From Massilia sp. METH4 (lineage in GTDB: Bacteria; Pseudomonadota; Gammaproteobacteria; Burkholderiales; Burkholderiaceae_D), in NCBI RefSeq assembly GCF_037094685.1, contig NZ_CP146614.1, forward strand, positions 2,294,001-2,358,000: a stretch of 64,000 nt of DNA, written 5' to 3'. The notes under the pieces are model-generated. The model did not search any database, was not told the DNA's origin, and saw only the letters and a program-made list of their open reading frames with translations. Positions 35,237 to 43,938 of this stretch are shown piece after piece; the first letter of the stretch is position 1; every line of letters starts with the position of its first letter. The translations under genes and the position numbers were made by a program.

Positions 35237-35418
35237 CTTCGCGCAAGGTATGTTGAGTAGCTAAGCCAATGCGAGATTGTAGAGCGTTATTAAAATTTCC
35301 TACAGATAAACACAGCGGGTCATGGAAGAGGTACAATTGCTATTATGCGAACTGGCGTCGTTTACCAGTCCGCCGGATCTTCGGCTGGACGACGTCTCCA
35401 GGACCTCGGAAACAGACT

Positions 35419-36339
35419 ATGGCTAATCAAGAACTGCACATCGACGCACATTTCTCAGGACATGAGACCTTTCCTCTGCGACAAATGTGGCTAAAGAAGG
35501 CTGTCAACAGCGCCGACAAGCATTGGGTAGTTTCAAAAGAAACCTTTTCTGATGACAACGCGATCGCGACATTTGGTGTTGGGCGCAATATGGTGTCTTC
35601 AATCAAGCATTGGGCGCTTGCCTGCGAAGTGATGCGTGAAGACGCGTCGAAACGGCACTTCGTGATCAGCGAGATCGCGAAGGAAATTTTCGGCGATTCT
35701 GGGCATGATCCGTATTCGGAGCACCCGACAACCGCATGGTACGCCCATTGGTGTCTGGCGGGCCGAGGGCGACGCTCGACGACGTGGTTCTGGCTGTTCA
35801 ACATCCTGAACGCGCAAACGTTTACGCGCGACGAAGTGATGCCAACACTAGCAAAGTTCGCGCAATCGATTTCGGCAGGCAAAAAACTGTCGCAAGCGAC
35901 CTTGGCGCGCGATTTGGAAACCTGCCTGCGCGGCTACGCGCCGCGCTCCGCATCGAGCTCAGTGGAGGAAGCAGCCGAGCCTATGTTGGCTGAGCTCGGC
36001 CTTATACAAGAGGAACGTAAGGGCGTGTACTCGTTCCGCCGCGGGCCGAAGTCGTCCTTGTGCGATGCCTTTTTCGCCTGGGCCTTGGTCGATTTTTGGG
36101 ACACCCATCACGCTGGAGAGACCTCGTTGACGTTTGAGTCGATTGCCTACGGCGTTGGATCGCCGGGGCGGGTGTTTAAGCTCGACGAAGAGTCGGCCGC
36201 AGAGCGCTTATTCTCGCTATCGAGTTTAACGGACGGTCGGCTGAAATGGTCCGATACCTCGGGACTGCGGCAAGTCTATCGCGGCGACTTCGACGTCAGC
36301 AATTTTAAGCGCGTCATGATGGAGAAGTGGTATGAATAA
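35419..36339 (+). CDS. sspB: SspB-type DUF4007 protein, phosphorothioation nickase
   Basis: A 306-residue protein of the DUF4007 family, recognised from the N-terminal FSGHETFPLRQMWLKK, the FGVGRNMVSSIKHW segment and the GVYSFRRGPKSSL region. In Ssp DNA phosphorothioation systems SspB is the nickase that opens one strand so that sulfur can be placed in the backbone. The neighbours SspC and SspD in the same order support this identity. The start at 35419 gives MANQELHIDAHFSGHE, matching the usual family N-terminus; the frame is open to 35269 but the extra residues look unlike the family. It overlaps sspC by 8 bp. GC content and codon use (CGT, TTG, GCG mix) differ from the surrounding genome, consistent with transfer. 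Confidence 0.85.
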   Translation: MANQELHIDAHFSGHETFPLRQMWLKKAVNSADKHWVVSKETFSDDNAIATFGVGRNMVSSIKHWALACEVMREDASKRHFVISEIAKEIFGDSGHDPYSEHPTTAWYAHWCLAGRGRRSTTWFWLFNILNAQTFTRDEVMPTLAKFAQSISAGKKLSQATLARDLETCLRGYAPRSASSSVEEAAEPMLAELGLIQEERKGVYSFRRGPKSSLCDAFFAWALVDFWDTHHAGETSLTFESIAYGVGSPGRVFKLDEESAAERLFSLSSLTDGRLKWSDTSGLRQVYRGDFDVSNFKRVMMEKWYE

Positions 36340-39300
36340 GGCGGCCGAGATGCCTTTGACCCAAGCCGTGCAAATTGCGCGCCATTATCGCCGTTCTGTC
36401 CGCATCGACGCTGACGTCGGCCGTCCGGAAGCGCTCGACGGCTATGTGCTGACCGACACCGCGCGTGAAGCACTTACGATCATGAGCCGGCAAATCAACG
36501 AAACGTCGGATCGCGCCTTTACTTGGACCGGGCCCTACGGCGGTGGCAAATCTTCGCTTGCGGTGGTGTTAGCGTCCGCCCTATCGGCGAATGCCGCCGT
36601 ACGCTTACGCGCGCGTACCATCCTTGGCGACCGCGTGCCTGGTTTCCAAGACGCGTTCCGCGTCTCGTCGAAAGGCTGGTTGGTGCTGCCCGTTGTGGGC
36701 AAACGGGCCAGTGTTGCCGCCGAGACCGCCAAGGTCTTGGATGCCAACTTTGAGTCGGCCGCGCCGCATGTACCAAGTCAAGTCGTTAACGATCTCATCG
36801 CCTTGGCTGAAGGCGGGCGTTTCGACGGCGTACTGTTGCTCGTCGACGAGATGGGAAAATTCCTTGAGGCAGCCGCTGCCGGTGGTGAGGATGTCCACTT
36901 TTTCCAGGATCTCGCAGAGCAGGCAGGGCGGTCCAAAGGTCGATTGGTCGTCATTGGTCTTTTGCATCAGTCGTTCCGCCAGTACGCGTCGCGCCTTGGC
37001 ATCGAGGCAAGAGAAGAGTGGGCAAAGATTCAGGGCCGCTACGGGGATATCTCATTTGTCGCTACCGGCGACGAAGTCGTTCAACTGATCGGCAACGCAA
37101 TCGAATGCCGGGTCAAGCACCCACAGAGCGCGCCGGCCGCGCGAGTCATCGCGGCCGCGATCGCCAGCCGTCGTCCGAGCGTTGGCGAAAGCATGGCAGG
37201 GTTGTTGGATAAATGCTGGCCGTTGCATCCGGTAACAGCATCGCTACTTGGACCGGCGTCGCGTCGCCAGTTCGGACAAAACGAACGCAGCGTGTTCGGC
37301 TTCCTATCCTCGCTCGAGCCGCATGGCTTCCAGGATTTCCTGCAAAGCTGGGATGGTAGCAGTGTCTACGGTCCGGACCGCTATTGGGACTATCTACGCG
37401 CCAACCTCGAGCAGGCGATTCTGGCTTCGCCGGATGGGCACCGCTGGGCGCAGGCCGTAGAAGCCGTGGAGCGCGCCGAGTCCAAAGGTGCCGACGAGGT
37501 CGAACTGGCGCTAGCGAAAGTGCTCGCCTTGATCGACATCTTCCGTGGCACCTCCGGCCTGATGGCCTCCGACGAGGTGCTGCGCACGGCACTAGCGACT
37601 GTATCCGAGCAAAAGCTCACGACGGCGCTTGAAAAACTAAGTCATTGGCGCGTTGCCGTGTACCGGAAACACGTCCCGTCGTGGACCGTGTTCGAGGGCA
37701 GCGACTTCGACATCGACCAGGCCTTGGGCCAGGCACGCGCAACCTTCGTCGGTGTGGACACCACGACCCTCACGAGCATGGCCAGCCTCACCCCGATCGT
37801 CGCCAAGCGTCACTATCATGAGACCGGGACCTTCCGCTGGATGGGCGTGTCGCTGCACACCCTGCAAGAGGCCGAACGCTTAACCGAGGCCTACAAGGCC
37901 GAGGGTGGCGAATTCGGACGCTTTGCGCTGGTGTTGCCCGACCGCCAAGCTGTTGACCGCGACGTGCTTAACAAATTGGCGACGTTGCGACCGGATCCCA
38001 CGCGCGCGCTGGTATTCGGTGTCCCCCCGAACTATCCGCTGATCGCTGACCTCGGTGCTGAATTGGTCTCGTTACGCATCGTGCAGGACACGAGCCCCGA
38101 ACTTGAGGGCGATTCGGTTGCGCGGCGCGAGGTCGCAGCGCGCCTGTTAGCGGTGAAGGGCGCGCTCGAAGAATCGCTGCGTGAAGCGGTGGCCAAGGCG
38201 CGCTGGGTGTTCGAGGATGGCGTCGGCAAGGCACAACGCCTGTCGACCATCGCCTCGGATATGGCAGATGCGCGCTTCCACGCGAGCCCGAGCGTCTGGA
38301 GCGAGATAATCAACCGCGACGTGCTCTCGACCAACAGCGTCAAGGCACGGCGTGACCTGATGCATCGGATGGTCAACAACGGCGAGCGGCAGTGCCTCGG
38401 CATGGAGGGCTTCCCAGCCGAACGTGGACTGTACGAGACCGTGCTCGCCGAGACCGGACTGCATGGCGCCATCGGCGACAACGCGTGGGGCTTTCAGGCA
38501 CCCGTGGCGGACCTCAAGCCGGGCTTGCACAGCTTATGGAAGGCGACCGAACAAGCAGTCCTCGACGCTGCCGGCAAGGGCCTCGGCGCTGCCGAGCTGT
38601 ACAACCTCTGGGCTCAGCCGCCGTTCGGCGTGAAGTCTGGATTGATGCCCGTGTTTCTGCTTGCCTTCGCCTTGTCCCACGCCGAACACGTCGCCGTGTA
38701 CCGCGACGGCATGTTTGAGCCGAAGCTAACCGACGTCGATGCTGACGAGCTCCTGCAAGACCCGCGGCGTTTCAAGCTGCGTTGGGTCGACAAGGACAGT
38801 GACCACGCCGCCGCACTGGAAGCGATCGCACAGGCCGTGCGTGAATGCGAGTTCGCGCCGACGGGTGGTTCCCCGCTCGAGGTGTCGCGTAGCCTGGTGA
38901 AGTTGGCGTTCTCGCTGCCGTCGTGGGCCAAACGCACGCAGCGCGTCTCTAAACAGGCGCGTGCGGTGCGCGACATCCTGCTGCGTGCAAACGACCCGAA
39001 CCGGCTGTTGATGGTCGATTTGCCGGCGACGTTGGCAGTGCCGATGCGGGAAGTAGGCGCACAGCTGCAACCTTTGCTCAAAGAGCTGATCGATGCGTAC
39101 CCGCTCATGCTGCGCAAGGTCGACCAAAAAATGGCCGAGTCACTCGACGCAGGCGAGGGTGGGGACGCGGAACTGCGTGCGCGGGCCGAGCCGATTTCGA
39201 AATTCGGCGCCGACCTGCGTCTGCAAGGCTTCGCCGCGCGCTTGGTCAAGCGCGACGGCTCGCTCGGAGCAATCGAAGGTATCCTTAGTCTGGCAGCCAA

Positions 39301-39637
39301 CAAGCCGCCGCGTGACTGGACCGACCTCGACATCGACGGGGCGCTGCTGGCGGTGGCGGATCTGTCGCTCGCATTCCGCAGGGCCGAGGCCCTGGTCAAC
39401 GTGCACGGCAGAGGACTCGGCCGTGAAGCCATTGCCGTCGTGGTCGGCGCTGGCGGCGCGTCCGAGGTCATCACCAAAACCTTTGAGCTTGCGAGTCGGG
39501 ACAAGCAAGCGGTCGACGCCGCCGCGCGCGACGTGCTGAGCCGCCTCGAGAGCCTAGGTTTGAAAGGCGACCTGCTGTTCGCCGCCCTGGCAAAGGCCAG
39601 TTCGACCCTCTACGAAAAGGAAATGAAGAATGGCTGA
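36332..39637 (+). CDS. sspC: SspC-type P-loop ATPase of DNA phosphorothioation
   Basis: An 1101-residue protein with a Walker A motif GPYGGGKSSL at about 66-75 and a Walker B LLVDEMGKF at about 169-177. A long helical remainder lacks other motifs I can name. In Ssp systems SspC is the large ATPase that works with SspB and SspD in sulfur insertion. It overlaps sspB by 8 bp at its start and sspD by 8 bp at its end, so the three are translated as one unit. Identity rests on the motif, size and gene order; the C-terminal two thirds are too divergent for me to divide into domains. Confidence 0.82.
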   Translation: MNKAAEMPLTQAVQIARHYRRSVRIDADVGRPEALDGYVLTDTAREALTIMSRQINETSDRAFTWTGPYGGGKSSLAVVLASALSANAAVRLRARTILGDRVPGFQDAFRVSSKGWLVLPVVGKRASVAAETAKVLDANFESAAPHVPSQVVNDLIALAEGGRFDGVLLLVDEMGKFLEAAAAGGEDVHFFQDLAEQAGRSKGRLVVIGLLHQSFRQYASRLGIEAREEWAKIQGRYGDISFVATGDEVVQLIGNAIECRVKHPQSAPAARVIAAAIASRRPSVGESMAGLLDKCWPLHPVTASLLGPASRRQFGQNERSVFGFLSSLEPHGFQDFLQSWDGSSVYGPDRYWDYLRANLEQAILASPDGHRWAQAVEAVERAESKGADEVELALAKVLALIDIFRGTSGLMASDEVLRTALATVSEQKLTTALEKLSHWRVAVYRKHVPSWTVFEGSDFDIDQALGQARATFVGVDTTTLTSMASLTPIVAKRHYHETGTFRWMGVSLHTLQEAERLTEAYKAEGGEFGRFALVLPDRQAVDRDVLNKLATLRPDPTRALVFGVPPNYPLIADLGAELVSLRIVQDTSPELEGDSVARREVAARLLAVKGALEESLREAVAKARWVFEDGVGKAQRLSTIASDMADARFHASPSVWSEIINRDVLSTNSVKARRDLMHRMVNNGERQCLGMEGFPAERGLYETVLAETGLHGAIGDNAWGFQAPVADLKPGLHSLWKATEQAVLDAAGKGLGAAELYNLWAQPPFGVKSGLMPVFLLAFALSHAEHVAVYRDGMFEPKLTDVDADELLQDPRRFKLRWVDKDSDHAAALEAIAQAVRECEFAPTGGSPLEVSRSLVKLAFSLPSWAKRTQRVSKQARAVRDILLRANDPNRLLMVDLPATLAVPMREVGAQLQPLLKELIDAYPLMLRKVDQKMAESLDAGEGGDAELRARAEPISKFGADLRLQGFAARLVKRDGSLGAIEGILSLAANKPPRDWTDLDIDGALLAVADLSLAFRRAEALVNVHGRGLGREAIAVVVGAGGASEVITKTFELASRDKQAVDAAARDVLSRLESLGLKGDLLFAALAKASSTLYEKEMKNG

Positions 39638-40469
39638 AAGACACGTGTTGGGTTTGTCAGGTGGCCGTGACAGCGCGGCGCTGGCTGTGTATGTGCGCCA
39701 AACCATGCCGGAAGTCGACTTCGAATACTTTTTTACTGATACCGGCAAGGAGTTGCCGGAGGTGTACGAGTTTCTGGGACGCTTGGAGGGTTTTCTCGGC
39801 AAACCCATTCTCAGGCTGAATCCACGTCGTGACTTCGATTTCTGGCTGCGCGAGTATGGCAACTTCCTGCCTTCCGCCCAGACTCGCTGGTGCACGCGCC
39901 AACTTAAACTCGCGCCGTTCGAGCAGTATGTGCGGCCCATGCTCGCTGCAGGTGATAAGGTGTTCTCGTACGTCGCAATCCGCGGCGACGAGGAATACCG
40001 TCAAGGATACTCCTCGTCGCAGGCTAACCTGAAAATCGTGCTGCCGTTCCGCGAGGCCGGGATCGACAAAGTGGGGGTCATCGAGATCCTCGAGTCGTCA
40101 GGCGTGGGCATGCCCAAGTATTACGACTGGCGTAGCCGCTCCGGTTGCACGTTCTGCTTCTTCCAACAGAAGATCGAGTGGGTGCGCCTGCGTGAGCGGC
40201 ACCCGGAGGCGTACGAGGAGGCGAAAAGCTATGAAAAGACCGCCTTGGACAGTGGCTCGCCGTTTACGTGGACACAGGGCGAGCCGCTGACCGAGCTCGA
40301 AAAGCCCGAACGCGTCATCCAGATCAAGAAGGACTACGAGTTTCGCCTTGAACGCGAAACGGCGCGTCGCCCCGTCAATCCCTTGCGCCAGTGGGACGAG
40401 CCAATCGATATCGACGACCTGTACGGGGAAGACGAAGGTGGCGGATCGTGCAACATCTGCCATAAGTGA
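39630..40469 (+). CDS. sspD: SspD-type PAPS-reductase-family ATP pyrophosphatase
   Basis: A 279-residue protein of the PAPS reductase/DndC superfamily. The PP-loop SGGRDS is at 10-15. Cysteine motifs follow: WCTRQLKL (Cys about 88), SGCTFCFF (about 173 and 176) and a C-terminal CNICHK. The cysteines could hold an iron-sulfur cluster as in DndC. It should adenylate the DNA backbone or otherwise activate it for sulfur transfer, taking sulfur from a cysteine desulfurase. No desulfurase gene lies in the island, so a housekeeping IscS-type enzyme probably supplies it. It overlaps sspC by 8 bp; a 235-bp gap without a gene follows. Confidence 0.86.
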   Translation: MAERHVLGLSGGRDSAALAVYVRQTMPEVDFEYFFTDTGKELPEVYEFLGRLEGFLGKPILRLNPRRDFDFWLREYGNFLPSAQTRWCTRQLKLAPFEQYVRPMLAAGDKVFSYVAIRGDEEYRQGYSSSQANLKIVLPFREAGIDKVGVIEILESSGVGMPKYYDWRSRSGCTFCFFQQKIEWVRLRERHPEAYEEAKSYEKTALDSGSPFTWTQGEPLTELEKPERVIQIKKDYEFRLERETARRPVNPLRQWDEPIDIDDLYGEDEGGGSCNICHK

Positions 40470-40704
40470 ACATAGGGAATGGGCCGCTTTAGCCCGACAA
40501 AAAGGAGGCCTTCTTGCATGATTCGTCGTGCCCGCGGCTGTCCCCCATCTGCCCCCTCAAACCCACGCTTTTACTCCTCGGTCTACTCATCGGGGGAGCG
40601 TTGTCATATACTCAGCCGCTGACGTGACCTGCGATCGCTATCCGTCGCTTCGACATGCGCATCGACAACCGGCCGGTAAGGCGGCCTGAACCTGAGCCAT
40701 CGAC

Positions 40705-43314
40705 ATGAGCAAAGAGCAGTTTAGCGGTTTTGACGTCGGCAAGTTCGTCGGCGGCTTCTTGTACCTCCACACGACCGCCTTACCGCGACTGCCGGAAGCG
40801 TGGCGCCAAGCCACCGCGCAAGCGGTCGAGTTGGCGCGTGTTTGCCCAGACCAAGACTTTAACGTCGTTAAACTCAACCCGCGCGGCGACGAACTGTCTC
40901 TGCTGGACTATCGTGACTTCTTCGACGACCCTTTCCCTGCGCTGGGCAGGAGCTGGCGCGTCTCGCTCGAGCGCGGTTCGGTGGTATATCGTAACTATGA
41001 AGAATCGCGCAACCCGCCTATCTTGCACCGCAAGGAATTGTTGCTGCCAGCCTCACACATGCGAATCGAGGAATACCGAACGATGACGCAGACAGCGGAA
41101 GCACTGGGGCTCTTTGCCGAAACCAATCGCATTGGCTTTCGAGAGCAATGGCATGCGTTGATTCAAGAGCGCGGTTACGTACTGATCGACGGGCAGCTGC
41201 GGCCGCTCGCTAACGCCATTGCTCCTCCCGATACGCCATCCGTGTCAATCGAAGCCGGTGGTGTGCGCCGTCACCTGACTGCGCTGTCGCGCTCGAATTA
41301 CTCTGCGCCTGTGCAGGCTTTACTGCGCCATGGGCTGATCGATTTCGATACAAACTTTTTCGACTACGGCTGTGGCAAGGGCGACGACGTTCGCAACCTC
41401 GCAGCGAACGGCGTGGCTGCGGCTGGTTGGGATCCCTACTATGCGAGTGATGCGCCGAAGTCCCCGGCCCGCACAGTTAATCTCGGCTTCGTTATCAACG
41501 TGATCGAAGATATCGAGGAGCGCGTAGCGGCCTTGCGCGGCGCCTACGCCCTGACGCAAGGAGTTCTCTCCGTCGCTGCGATGCTAACGAGCCAGTGTCC
41601 GGTCGACGGCCGACCTTATCGGGATGGCTATCTGTCCTCGCGTGACACCTTTCAGAAATACTACTCGCAAGCACAGCTACGCGACTTCATCGAGCACACG
41701 CTGGATGAAAATGCTATCGCGGTCGTACCCGGGGTGTTTTTCGTGTTCCGGGACAAGGAGCTCGAGCAGAGATTCCTGACGGCGCGCTACGGACGACAGC
41801 GCCAAGCGACTGCCCAGGGATGGACTTATGCGCGCCAAGTCCAGCCCTCCAGGCCAGCGCGGATCCCGCGCGAGCCAAAAGGGCCGCGTCCGACGGTTGA
41901 CCGGACCACGCTGCTGTTCGAGGCCCATCAGGAAGACTTCGGACGACTGTGGCAGCGCTTTCTTGAGCTCGGCAGGCCTGCCGACAAGCATGAGGTCGAC
42001 GAGGCGTTGCGCGCTCGGCTCGAACAATCGATCAGCTCTTGGGCAAAGACCAAACGCATCACTCTCGACCGGTTTCCGACAAGCGAACTTGACGCCTCAC
42101 GCGTCGCCCGTATCTCCGATCTTTTGGTATTTGGCGCGCAGCAGCAATTCGAACAGCGCGCTGCCTACCGTGAGCTCGAGCCTGGTTTGCGCGCCGACGT
42201 GCGCTACTTCTTTGGCGACTACACGATTTGGCAAGCGCATGCCCGGGCGATGCTATTCGACGTTGGCAATCGCGCGCGAATCGAAGCCGCGTCCCAAGAG
42301 GCGGCGGCTAAGGGTTACGGGTGGCTAACGCAAGGGCACTCGCTGCAATTGCACATCAGTTTGCTGGAGCGCTTGCCAACCCTGCTGCGTGTCTACGTCG
42401 CCTGCGCAACCCTGTTGTGTGGGGATGTTTCGGAATTCGACCTAGTCAAAATTCATATCCGATCTGGCAAGGTCACGCTGCTGAAATTCGAGGATTTCGC
42501 GGCCCAGCCATTACCGCGTCTACAGCAGCGAGTGAAGGTGAACCTGCGCGACCAGGATCTCGACGTGTTTAACTACAGCGTTGACTATCCGCCCACGCTG
42601 CTGTATCACAAGTCGCGCTTCATCAATGAAGAGTTCCCACATTTTGCGGAGCAACTGGCGTTCGAGGACGCCCTTGACCAGCTCGGTCTGCATGACTTGT
42701 CCGGGTATGGTCCTTCGGAGGCCGAGTTTCATTTGACGCTCACTCGCGCTCGCTGGGAGGTCGATGGTTTCGCGCTGCGGCGTTGTACGCGCGCTCCCGC
42801 TATCGACGATCGGTGCGGCACGCATCTGACCTATCGCGACCTGATCGAGTGCGGCGAGACCCAAGCACGGCTGGACCTGGCGAACCGCCCGCGCGAAGCG
42901 GACACGTACACCGCTCTGTACGAGCTGGCAACACGCGTGCTGGATCCGGTGATCGACTACTTCGGCATGGTCAAGCTTACCTATGGCTTCTGTTCTCAGG
43001 AACTGGCGAAGGAAATTAGCGGGCGGATCGCGGTCGAACTCGATCAGCACGCGGGGCACGAACGGAAGAGAAATGGCAAACCGGTTTGCGAACGGCTCGG
43101 TGCCGCCTGCGACTTTCTGGTCGAGGACGAAGATATGGAAGAAGTTGCGAACTGGGTGTTTGAAAACACGCTTGTAGACCGCGTGTATTTCTATGGCAAA
43201 GACCGGCCTATTCACGTCAGCTATTCGCAAACCCCTGCGCGACAGCTCGTAGCCATGCTACCGAACCTCTCTGGCCGGCGGGTGCCCCGGGTGCTGCGAA
43301 AATCGCACGATTAA
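40705..43314 (+). CDS. Phosphorothioation-associated methyltransferase-like protein with duplicated module and M15-like C-terminus
   Basis: An 869-residue multidomain protein. A class I SAM-binding motif DYGCGKGDD lies at about 220-228, followed by INVIEDIEER, as in the family annotated DNA phosphorothioation-associated putative methyltransferase. A module of about 90-100 residues occurs twice, at about 10-115 and 545-640. Compare YLHTTALPRLPEAWR with QLHISLLERLPTLLR, and PPILHRKELLL with PPTLLYHKSRFI. The C-terminal part (about 734-840) resembles the M15/hedgehog zinc peptidase fold: KLTYGFCS, LDQHAGHE (His782), GAACDF (Asp803) and PIHVSYS (His837) fit its metal-ligand pattern. Base or protein methylation, modification sensing or nucleotide chemistry are all possible; none is shown. 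It stands alone, 235 bp after sspD and 624 bp before the restriction module. Confidence 0.75.
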   Translation: MSKEQFSGFDVGKFVGGFLYLHTTALPRLPEAWRQATAQAVELARVCPDQDFNVVKLNPRGDELSLLDYRDFFDDPFPALGRSWRVSLERGSVVYRNYEESRNPPILHRKELLLPASHMRIEEYRTMTQTAEALGLFAETNRIGFREQWHALIQERGYVLIDGQLRPLANAIAPPDTPSVSIEAGGVRRHLTALSRSNYSAPVQALLRHGLIDFDTNFFDYGCGKGDDVRNLAANGVAAAGWDPYYASDAPKSPARTVNLGFVINVIEDIEERVAALRGAYALTQGVLSVAAMLTSQCPVDGRPYRDGYLSSRDTFQKYYSQAQLRDFIEHTLDENAIAVVPGVFFVFRDKELEQRFLTARYGRQRQATAQGWTYARQVQPSRPARIPREPKGPRPTVDRTTLLFEAHQEDFGRLWQRFLELGRPADKHEVDEALRARLEQSISSWAKTKRITLDRFPTSELDASRVARISDLLVFGAQQQFEQRAAYRELEPGLRADVRYFFGDYTIWQAHARAMLFDVGNRARIEAASQEAAAKGYGWLTQGHSLQLHISLLERLPTLLRVYVACATLLCGDVSEFDLVKIHIRSGKVTLLKFEDFAAQPLPRLQQRVKVNLRDQDLDVFNYSVDYPPTLLYHKSRFINEEFPHFAEQLAFEDALDQLGLHDLSGYGPSEAEFHLTLTRARWEVDGFALRRCTRAPAIDDRCGTHLTYRDLIECGETQARLDLANRPREADTYTALYELATRVLDPVIDYFGMVKLTYGFCSQELAKEISGRIAVELDQHAGHERKRNGKPVCERLGAACDFLVEDEDMEEVANWVFENTLVDRVYFYGKDRPIHVSYSQTPARQLVAMLPNLSGRRVPRVLRKSHD

Positions 43315-43350
43315 GACACAGAGGCCGGTTGCTTGCTTTCACTTAATCCC

Positions 43351-43724
43351 TCAACCGGCGCCCGTCCGTCCATCACAACCATCTTGGTACAGACTGGCGA
43401 CGAAGCTGGGGACACGGCGCAATAGCTCGCGGTACCGAGCATAACTGTGGAGCTCGACGTGCTTATAGACACCTGTATTCGAGAGCCAGTCAATCGTGCC
43501 TCTCTGCTCGCGCATGAGGCGTGGGCCACGACGTCGGATCAAGCTCGGATCGACGACCGCTAACGCGTGCGCGTCCCGCCAAGACGCGTGCCGATGAGCC
43601 GTTCAAGGCTGACCTGGACATCGTCGTCTAGATCCAGAAATGCTTTGGTACTACGGCAAAACCAACGCGCGTCCGAGCAGTTCTGAAGCTGCCATTGGAG
43701 ACAGATCGGTAATTGTTGTGTCAT
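43351..43724 (-). pseudogene. Possible decayed small gene, minus strand
   Basis: A frame from ATG at 43724 to TAG at 43560 gives 54 residues beginning MTQQLPICLQWQLQ and containing DLDDDVQVSLERLIG, which looks protein-like. A different frame from about 43542 to 43351 continues with DWLSNTGVYKHVELHSYARY. Joining them needs a frameshift and passes a stop. I do not recognise the family, and the segment may be a remnant of a regulator or simply chance reading frames. Confidence 0.22.
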
Positions 43725-43899
43725 CGATGCAGCGGGCCCGCTTGGGAGACATGAGTTTCCACGCTGTACTTATGGCAGAGTGCCCTTAGTTTACCCACTT
43801 CAAAGCGTGACAGCACAGCAACACTCCACACGCCGCAGTTTATTTTTGACAATAACGGCTTTTTCCTGATTCCAAGAAAGGTTAAGATGGCGAAATCAC

Positions 43900-43919
43900 T
43901 TCGCTAATATTACAGCGAA
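43900..43919. promoter_or_regulatory. Inverted repeat just upstream of the restriction module
   Basis: TTCGCT (43900-43905) and AGCGAA (43914-43919) form a perfect inverted pair around AATATTAC, ending 19 bp before the DptF-like ATG. A TAATAT hexamer inside it, with TTAAGA 17 bp upstream, could be a weak promoter. The site would then suit an autorepressor, but no regulator gene is present in the island. Confidence 0.35.
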
Positions 43920-43938
43920 TCTCTTCGAAAGCTCGACC

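Larger units (their letters stand above)
34381..35418. other. AT-rich gap of about 1 kb with no convincing gene
   Basis: GC content falls sharply right after ychF and stays low until sspB. The stretch holds a terminator hairpin (34438-34462), a second perfect hairpin (34487-34509) and an 8-bp inverted pair (35194-35236). A reading frame of 50 codons at 34596-34748 has a hydrophobic core (KVFVALIAVGVVPV) but no recognisable family or clear ribosome-binding site. Frames on either strand near 34757-35185 also resemble no family I know. The sequence looks like decayed junction DNA at the edge of an acquired island. Confidence 0.7.
43315..43938. other. Gap between modification and restriction modules
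   Basis: This 624-bp stretch separates the methyltransferase-like gene from the DptF-like gene. Its only coding-like content is on the minus strand and is interrupted (see 43351-43724). The last 100 bp are AT-richer and hold an inverted repeat close to the next start codon, so the promoter of the restriction module probably lies here. Confidence 0.6.

Noticed and set aside
35269..35418. An upstream extension of sspB by 50 codons
   Set aside because: The added residues look unlike the DUF4007 N-terminus, while the ATG at 35419 gives the expected beginning.
34381..35418. A tRNA or other RNA gene serving as an integration site
   Set aside because: No cloverleaf or CCA end could be traced next to ychF or after the DptH gene.
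36519..39127. Several overlapping frames on both strands within sspC
   Set aside because: They lie within a gene with a secure P-loop and gene-order support; translations lack motifs.
35419..40469. Classification as a Dnd (DndBCDE) modification operon
   Set aside because: DUF4007 and the large ATPase match SspB and SspC; no DndB, DndD (SMC-like) or DndE-sized genes are present.
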